64,000 nt of DNA from Elysia chlorotica (lineage: Eukaryota > Mollusca > Gastropoda > Plakobranchidae). Made by a program: the position numbers and the translations under genes. The stretch is taken from the NCBI GenBank assembly GCA_003991915.1, contig RQTK01000056.1, positions 269,009 to 333,008 on the forward strand. The letters run 5' to 3'. The notes beneath the pieces were generated by a model that had not been told where the DNA came from, made no database searches, and saw nothing but the letters and a program-made list of their open reading frames with translations. Of this stretch, positions 60,001 through 64,000 are shown in pieces (position 1 is the stretch's first letter; each line of letters begins with the position of its first letter).

Positions 60001-61847
60001 GACTTATAACTAAAAGTTTATCTGGTTTAATTCTCTTAATTCAAAGCTCACGCCACCAATAGGCATAACAAAAGTACTATGTGTCAAACAATTTCAATGC
60101 ATACAACTGCCCCAGACATGAGTTTAAACGGAATGGGGTTGGGAGAAGGTTACTTTAGAAAGAAATCAATAGATCATAAATGCAGTTTTCAATATCAGGT
60201 AACTGTTTACCAATTTTAACACTTTTGTGGTTCAGATACGTCCCCTCCTGTAATTTGAATACTCTTAATTCCAAGTTTAGATAAATCACAAGCAACAAAG
60301 ATTATGAGGTTTCAACTGTAGCTCTCTATTTAGCTGTCATGAACTCTCTCTCAAAAACCTACTGATCATGTATTATCTAATGTAACCTGGTACCTGTAAA
60401 ATCAAGAAATTATGCAGTCTCTCAAATATTTCCTGATTAAGCAAGTCCTACTGTATAAAGAAAGCAATAGTCCTATATCAACGCTTGACATTTTTTGCAT
60501 TTACACTATTATCATCTTTACAACATAAAGAATAAAAATATACATAAAAAATGGAAATGAGACTGAACCTGAAAAATGTGGCAGAGAGAACCAAGTTATT
60601 ATCACAAGGCAGGCACCACAAATACTGAGTGAAAACCAAACTTGTAGAGTAAGCAGAGAAACCACAGACCCTGAAATTCATACAAAAAGAATGTATTAAA
60701 AGAAGGCAAGACATTCATACAAGAATATTGAATTTAAAGACACTGAAATTAAAAAACTTTTTAAAAACTATAATACTGGTTTTTTTTTCAGTTCAATTAA
60801 GACTGTATTCAATCTACAACAAACCAATATTACTATTATAAGTAACACTGAACTAGTTAGAGTCTTATAAGTTTTAGCAAAGCTAGTCTCCACTAAAGTA
60901 CAGAATAACTATTGATCATACCATATAGCCATTCCAGTGGATGAATAAAAGAGATATTTGACAAAAGCAGGAAGATAATGGTGATTGCTGGCAAGCACAG
61001 CACAGACCAGCATATGCTTGCCAGGCTTCTCCAGAAAAAGACCTGTAGGAAGAAATGTTTTTTTTGGATTAGAAATAAAAATTATGATTGAGTGATTCTA
61101 GATCTATATCATCTTGAACACAATATAGTGGTTTCTGCCTAAAAACCCTCCCCAAGAAAAGTACGCTCTTAAAAGGTGCAGGCTCTTACGGTAGGAGACG
61201 AAAATGCACCTTGGAGTCGTTTAACAAGTGATCAGTCCTCAAAAATGAGTAATCTGGGTTAATTTTATGTTCATAGGTTCCCAGAGTTTTTTTCTTCTCT
61301 CTTTATAGGTTATAACTGTGAGTCTTTAACTTGCTTTTTCCGAACATTAAAATATTGAGATAAAGGCACCAACAGCCGCGACATCAGTCTTTAGAGTGCA
61401 TTGATTTGTCAGAAAAGTATCCTTTGTTAAGAGAAAACAAGTCTCTCGTAAAAAGAAAAACCGAAATCTATGAGAGGTATACTGACACTGACTCAACCGG
61501 TAAAAAAAGCAGCGGATCAAACCAGTACCTCTCTCAATAGAAGCTGCATGCTTTACCCTTGGATCACCTACCTCATGAGAGTGAGAGAGACAGCAGAAGG
61601 GATAGAGAGAGAGAGAGAGAGGGGAGGGAGGGAAGAGTAAACAAATGACTCTAACAAATTGTATGAAGGCACCTTGCACGAATGGTCAACTCCTACTTTC
61701 TGATCAGTGCAATAACCATGATTCTCAGTCTAGAGCAGCCAGATGTTCACACCTGCATGTCGAACTCTTTGAATTCCCTGCCCATAGGCTTACAAGTGCG
61801 CGGAGTTGGTGATAGGGAAAGGAAGATTTGTTTGATTTCGACCACAT
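48402..61847 (-). CDS. NDC1: Transmembrane nucleoporin NDC1, complete
   Basis: NDC1 anchors nuclear pore complexes in the pore membrane, and in fungi also the spindle pole body. Sixteen exons join in phase to 575 residues: 61847-61794, 61042-60922, 60670-60569, 59359-59185, 58259-58136, 57480-57372, 56627-56579, 55286-55151, 54727-54635, 53267-53033, 52029-51979, 51708-51665, 51189-51075, 50200-50100, 49319-49165, 48465-48402. The first 270 residues carry six hydrophobic segments (exons 2, 3, 4, 5, 6, 8), as in the family. Diagnostic pieces are SICWSVLCLPAITIIFLL, LNEHHLFLVLSG, LGSVPKNW, FSLSQPGGHP-like LLSLSQPGGHPRVWAATS, YTEDKYGVVQTLLPTII (human FTEDRFGVVQTTLPAIL) and KSSIYRIVNTYRNHL. Human NDC1 is 674 residues; the shortfall lies in the linker between SQPGGHP and the C-terminal domain. 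The gene runs co-directionally behind GPBP1. Confidence 0.94.
49165..49319 (-). CDS. NDC1: NDC1 exon 15
   Basis: VLEKHLKL at the start and KSSIYRIVNTYRNHL at the end, as in human AVDKYFKL and KTAIYRITTTFGEHL. Confidence 0.94.
50100..50200 (-). CDS. NDC1: NDC1 exon 14
   Basis: YTEDKYGVVQTLLPTIIG with VLLDLHE, the best conserved C-terminal block. Confidence 0.95.
51075..51189 (-). CDS. NDC1: NDC1 exon 13
   Basis: PFFAQMLAESPEYNSRVLFS and PQIWAMEG match the human C-terminal domain (AQMHIWALEG). Confidence 0.93.
51430..51515. repeat. GGA/GA purine tract
   Basis: GAGGAGGAG followed by interrupted GA units in an NDC1 intron. Confidence 0.9.
51665..51708 (-). CDS. NDC1: NDC1 exon 12 (linker)
   Basis: 44 nt, acceptor CAACAG, donor GTGAGA. 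QASSPQSEHEQQNK, polar linker. Confidence 0.72.
51979..52029 (-). CDS. NDC1: NDC1 exon 11 (linker)
   Basis: 51 nt, acceptor GATCAG, donor GTAATC. Polar linker, poorly conserved; kept because it joins in phase. Confidence 0.72.
53033..53267 (-). CDS. NDC1: NDC1 exon 10, start of soluble domain
   Basis: HLALLDLYTLACFCHERRLQ and LLSLSQPGGHPRVWAATSG, the strongest NDC1 signature (human VFSLSQPGGHPHNWTAIS). Donor GTAAGT. Confidence 0.95.
53655..54085. repeat. Two-copy ~220-bp tandem duplication, each ending in (GA)n
   Basis: Unit 1 is 53655-53874 and unit 2 starts at 53875. The roughly 150-bp unique part (GTGGGAGCGATAGAGAGACA onwards) is identical by eye. Each unit ends in a long GA tract (53802-53873 and 54019-54085). 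Confidence 0.93.
54635..54727 (-). CDS. NDC1: NDC1 exon 9
   Basis: 31 codons, phase 0/0. PLVFPVLSDMDYNKDITLSE follows the human VFPVQPPF position. Confidence 0.87.
55151..55286 (-). CDS. NDC1: NDC1 exon 8, sixth membrane segment
   Basis: Acceptor CAACAG, donor GTGAGT. WQTFLCVACLTFAWTLAS is hydrophobic; ends VFHTE like human IYATE. Confidence 0.9.
55663..55735 (-). repeat. tRNA-like SINE head
   Basis: Minus strand: GTCGTCAGTGCTCTGGG (A-box like) and CTAAGGTTCAAATC (B-box match) about 30 bp apart, in an NDC1 intron. Confidence 0.5.
56579..56627 (-). CDS. NDC1: NDC1 exon 7
   Basis: 49 nt between TTCTTAG and GTAAGT. SVPKNWIETSFKLSD matches human YIPKAWISTAMNL. Confidence 0.9.
57372..57480 (-). 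CDS. NDC1: NDC1 exon 6, fifth membrane segment
   Basis: Acceptor TTTACAG, donor GTAAGT. Ends VLKYFYGLYFLF, leading into LGSVPKNW of exon 7. Confidence 0.9.
58136..58259 (-). CDS. NDC1: NDC1 exon 5, fourth membrane segment
   Basis: VVLNEHHLFLVLSGIGTGLA matches human CLNEYHLFFLLTGAFMG. Donor GTAAGT. Confidence 0.93.
59104..59175 (+). repeat. LINE/SINE-type 3' tail with (ATT)n
   Basis: AAGGCACTAAATAAATGTAA followed by ATT units. This is the usual 3' end of CR1/L2-like elements; the sequence to its left (from about 58350) is AT-rich and may be its body. Confidence 0.45.
59185..59359 (-). CDS. NDC1: NDC1 exon 4, third membrane segment
   Basis: Acceptor TTTCAG. Donor GTAATT at 59184 after ACATA leaves phase 2, as exon 5 needs. 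RLPFMIVCILGGTVSSW is the membrane segment. Confidence 0.82.
59905..60318. mobile_element. pogo/Tigger-like MITE, TA-flanked
   Basis: The left end CAGTGAAGACCTC and the reverse complement of the right end CAGTTGAAACCTC, with TA on both outer sides. The terminal CAGT plus TA is typical of pogo/Tigger. 414 bp, no transposase. In an NDC1 intron. Confidence 0.7.
60569..60670 (-). CDS. NDC1: NDC1 exon 3, second membrane segment
   Basis: Acceptor TTTCAG, weak donor GTTCAG chosen because it gives the phase that links to VIPEIESSQ. Hydrophobic LSICGACLVIITWFSLP. Confidence 0.8.
60922..61042 (-). CDS. NDC1: NDC1 exon 2, first membrane segment
   Basis: Acceptor CTACAG, donor GTATGA. SLASICWSVLCLPAITIIFL then FIHPLEWL (human FHPIQWL). 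Confidence 0.92.
61505..61580 (-). repeat. tRNA-like SINE head
   Basis: Minus strand: TGATCCAAGGGTAAAGC (A-box like) and CTGGTTTGATCCG (good B-box match) about 30 bp apart, in the first NDC1 intron. A GA run follows on the plus strand (61604-61622). Confidence 0.5.
61794..61847 (-). CDS. NDC1: NDC1 first coding exon
   Basis: ATG at 61847-61845, 18 codons, then donor GTAAGC at 61793 in phase 0, which the next exon requires. The end QLRAL joins VFFWRSLAS in exon 2, matching human ILWRVLGWRIVAS. I chose this start by searching upstream for an ATG frame that reaches a phase-0 donor. Confidence 0.75.
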
Positions 61848-61959
61848 GGCTTACCAGTGTTACCGCACTTCTACAGCAGTGTTCACATCGTCTCACTGTA
61901 TGAGATAACTATAGAAACGGTCAAAGGGATCAGAATTTAATGTGAAGAAATTAAAAGGG

Positions 61960-62205
61960 AATGAAGGAAAGAGGGAATAAAGAGATCGAGATAGGAGAGA
62001 TTTGGGAGAAAGACAGAGATAGAGAGACGGAAGAGGGTGAGAGAGAAAGAAAGAGTGGGAGTGAGTGGGTCAGAGATAGAAAGGAGAGAGAATGAAAGAA
62101 AGAAAGGAGAGTGAGATAGAGCAGGGGTAGAGGGAAAAGAGAGAGAGATGGGATGGGGACAGAGATGGAAAGAGAGAGGAGGGCGAGAGTGAGAAAGAAA
62201 GAGCG
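61960..62205. repeat. GA-rich purine tract upstream of NDC1
   Basis: Interrupted GAGA/GGGA sequence on the plus strand, about 110-360 bp upstream of the NDC1 ATG. The CT-rich minus-strand open frame through it is spurious. Confidence 0.85.
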
Positions 62206-62487
62206 CATCCGTTCAGAGTCTGTTAACAAATTAGTGATTGACACAAATCATTTGTTGAGCAATCGAGAGGATTATTGGGCGAGAGTTAAAAAAATGAGGT
62301 GCTTGAATGGTAAAGTAACATTTACTCCTCAAATATTGAATACATGTCTACCTAATCTCGCAAAACAGCTGCTGACCACCTATGATTTTTATTCAGGAGG
62401 GATGTTGGTCTTCAGTTAACATCTCAATGTAAAAATTTTGAGTTGCCTGACTATAGACTCAAAGGTGCAGTGTTCGGCGTGATATAG

Positions 62488-62500
62488 AGATGGCGGAAGG
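62488..62500. promoter_or_regulatory. Candidate YY1/ETS-like site upstream of NDC1
   Basis: AGATGGCGGAAGG combines a YY1 core with an ETS CGGAAG, about 640 bp upstream of the NDC1 start. Match by eye only. Confidence 0.25.
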
Positions 62501-62519
62501 GAAATTTTTATGATATTCT

Positions 62520-64000
62520 GAATATAATTCTCACTTGGCTCTAGCCTAGCCTACCGGTTGCAAAGGTTCACAGGCTCGTGTATGTACACCCTTACCCCAC
62601 CCCTCCCCTACTGCTCTCCCCTATCTGAATCTGATCGCTTGTATTTTATATGCGCCATACTCCTGTCAGTCTTAGATCACTATAGAAATAATCACCATGC
62701 CGGGGAAGGTAGAATGATGTGTTAGCTTGACAAATGATCTTTTTTTTTAATGCATCCGGCGCTCTTGAAACGGGTTCAAAGGACGAGCGGGTTCAAAGAC
62801 GGAGTGGGTTTGTAAGCAGAAGAGAGACCACTATTATTATAAAAATATATTTATATTCCATGTTAAATATTTCGTCCAGGAAACAATACAATCCTTTGCT
62901 TCAAGGAATAAAAACTTAAACTAACAAGAATTAAAATTGTAAGCTAGTGTTATTCTAACTGAGAGTGAACTGTGAGATTGTTTTTACGGCACACCAGCAT
63001 GGTAACTGCTATATTGTGCCCATGATGTCCTAAGACAGGACTTTTCGATACATTGTAATAGTAGCAACGGTGACTCCTTTATCTCTCTGAATAGTAAAAG
63101 CATAAAAATAATGCGTAAAAAGGTTGAAGTGAAACTTATGTGTTTGATTGACAAGCATTTTTTTTTAAACTCATAAGGCTCAAGGTTCCATTGAACTGGC
63201 TCTGTTGTGAGGAATATGCGCTTGTTTACTTAACTGGCTTAGCATCACAGGACATGGCATAACTAGCTACAAAAGTGGGCCCTCATTCATCCCTTATGAT
63301 CACTTCAAATGAAGAAAAATGTGTGAATGGCCATACAATAAAATCAATGAACACTTAAAAAAATTGCAAATTCCCAAATGATCAGATATGCAGTTATATC
63401 ACTGGTAATAGCCTGAATTTCTAGGAGAGGGAGGGCTGAGAAAGAAGCAAAATATCCCCCCCCCCCCCCCCCATATACTATGTTAGACAAATCCTGTTCA
63501 AAAAGATGGATGGACCATTAAAGTAGGGGAAGATGGTGTTAAATGCCATTTTTTTACTTATTGGCAGGGAAGTGTCAAACGCCACCCCTCTGGTACACAA
63601 AAGACACACACTGCTGACCACTTTGTATGTTGTAACTTATCATATTATAAATATAATTTTTAATGATTATATGAAAAGTGTAAAAAAATTGTTATAATGT
63701 AAACACAAACTGTGTACAAAAAAATTTTTTTAATGTGGGGGGAGAGAGAGAGAAACCGGGCATGAGCCCCAAAGAACCGCCGTAGCTTTTTCTGTGTGTT
63801 GGTGTTTGTACAAGTGCACACATAACTGCCTGCTGTCTAGGCAAGGCAAGTAGGCAACTAGGCATGGTGTGATCAAGCAAGAGCCCAATGTCTCCAATTT
63901 ATGCTAATATTTTTTATAAAAAGGTGCCCACAAACAGGAACTTTGGGAGACGGGAATTGTAAATGTCGATATGCCTTGGTCACGGTCGAGGAGGAAAAAA
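62520..64000. other. Upstream flank of NDC1
   Basis: No gene recognised. Contains the reversed partner of the 5836-5970 repeat at 62983-63135, a poly-C run near 63455-63472, and a short GA run near 63740. Confidence 0.5.

Noticed and set aside
61951..62244. Minus-strand Ser/Leu-rich 97-residue frame as NDC1 first exon
   Set aside because: It is the complement of a GA tract. The ATG at 61847 gives a family-like peptide ending at a phase-0 donor.

Overview
The window looks like nuclear DNA of an animal. It is AT-rich and has short coding exons bounded by GT/AG, long introns, many simple repeats and several classes of transposable element. The codon-level resemblance of the genes, the frequent TAGATC-type hexamer strings and the LINE types suggest a mollusc, perhaps a heterobranch gastropod. 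That assignment is inference.

Three housekeeping genes could be rebuilt exon by exon with consistent reading phase. (1) POLR1A, + strand, 235-8322: the last nine coding exons (502 residues) of the largest RNA polymerase I subunit; the 5' part lies left of the window. (2) GPBP1 (vasculin), - strand, ATG at 34349 to stop at 17780: eleven coding exons, 475 residues, complete. (3) NDC1, - strand, ATG at 61847 to stop at 48402: sixteen coding exons, 575 residues, complete, encoding the membrane nucleoporin. POLR1A and GPBP1 converge; GPBP1 and NDC1 run in the same direction. The three proteins act in Pol I transcription, Pol II promoter regulation and nuclear pore anchoring. Nothing in the sequence indicates a shared pathway.

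Between the genes and in the introns lie: an RTE-like LINE fragment in a POLR1A intron (about 680-1795); two TTA-flanked elements with inverted ends (9860-10795 and 11132-12350), each expanded by different internal tandem repeats; a LINE fragment with an open frame and a PHD-type zinc finger in a GPBP1 intron (about 23985-25258); a 466-bp direct repeat pair enclosing a 227-bp inverted-repeat element (30049-32028); decayed LINEs at about 39.8-41.3 kb and 43.7-45.0 kb; tRNA-like SINE heads; a pogo/Tigger-like MITE (59905-60318); and long CT/GA, AGT and ATT microsatellites concentrated at 38-47 kb and 51-54 kb.

I found no CRISPR array, operon, rRNA, intact tRNA gene or novel multi-gene system. 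The observations most worth checking are the two modular TTA-flanked elements with E2F-like sites, the zinc-finger LINE, the recurrent TGTCTGATGTGAC-like motif in a GPBP1 intron, the exact 220-bp tandem duplication in an NDC1 intron, and the compact form of NDC1.
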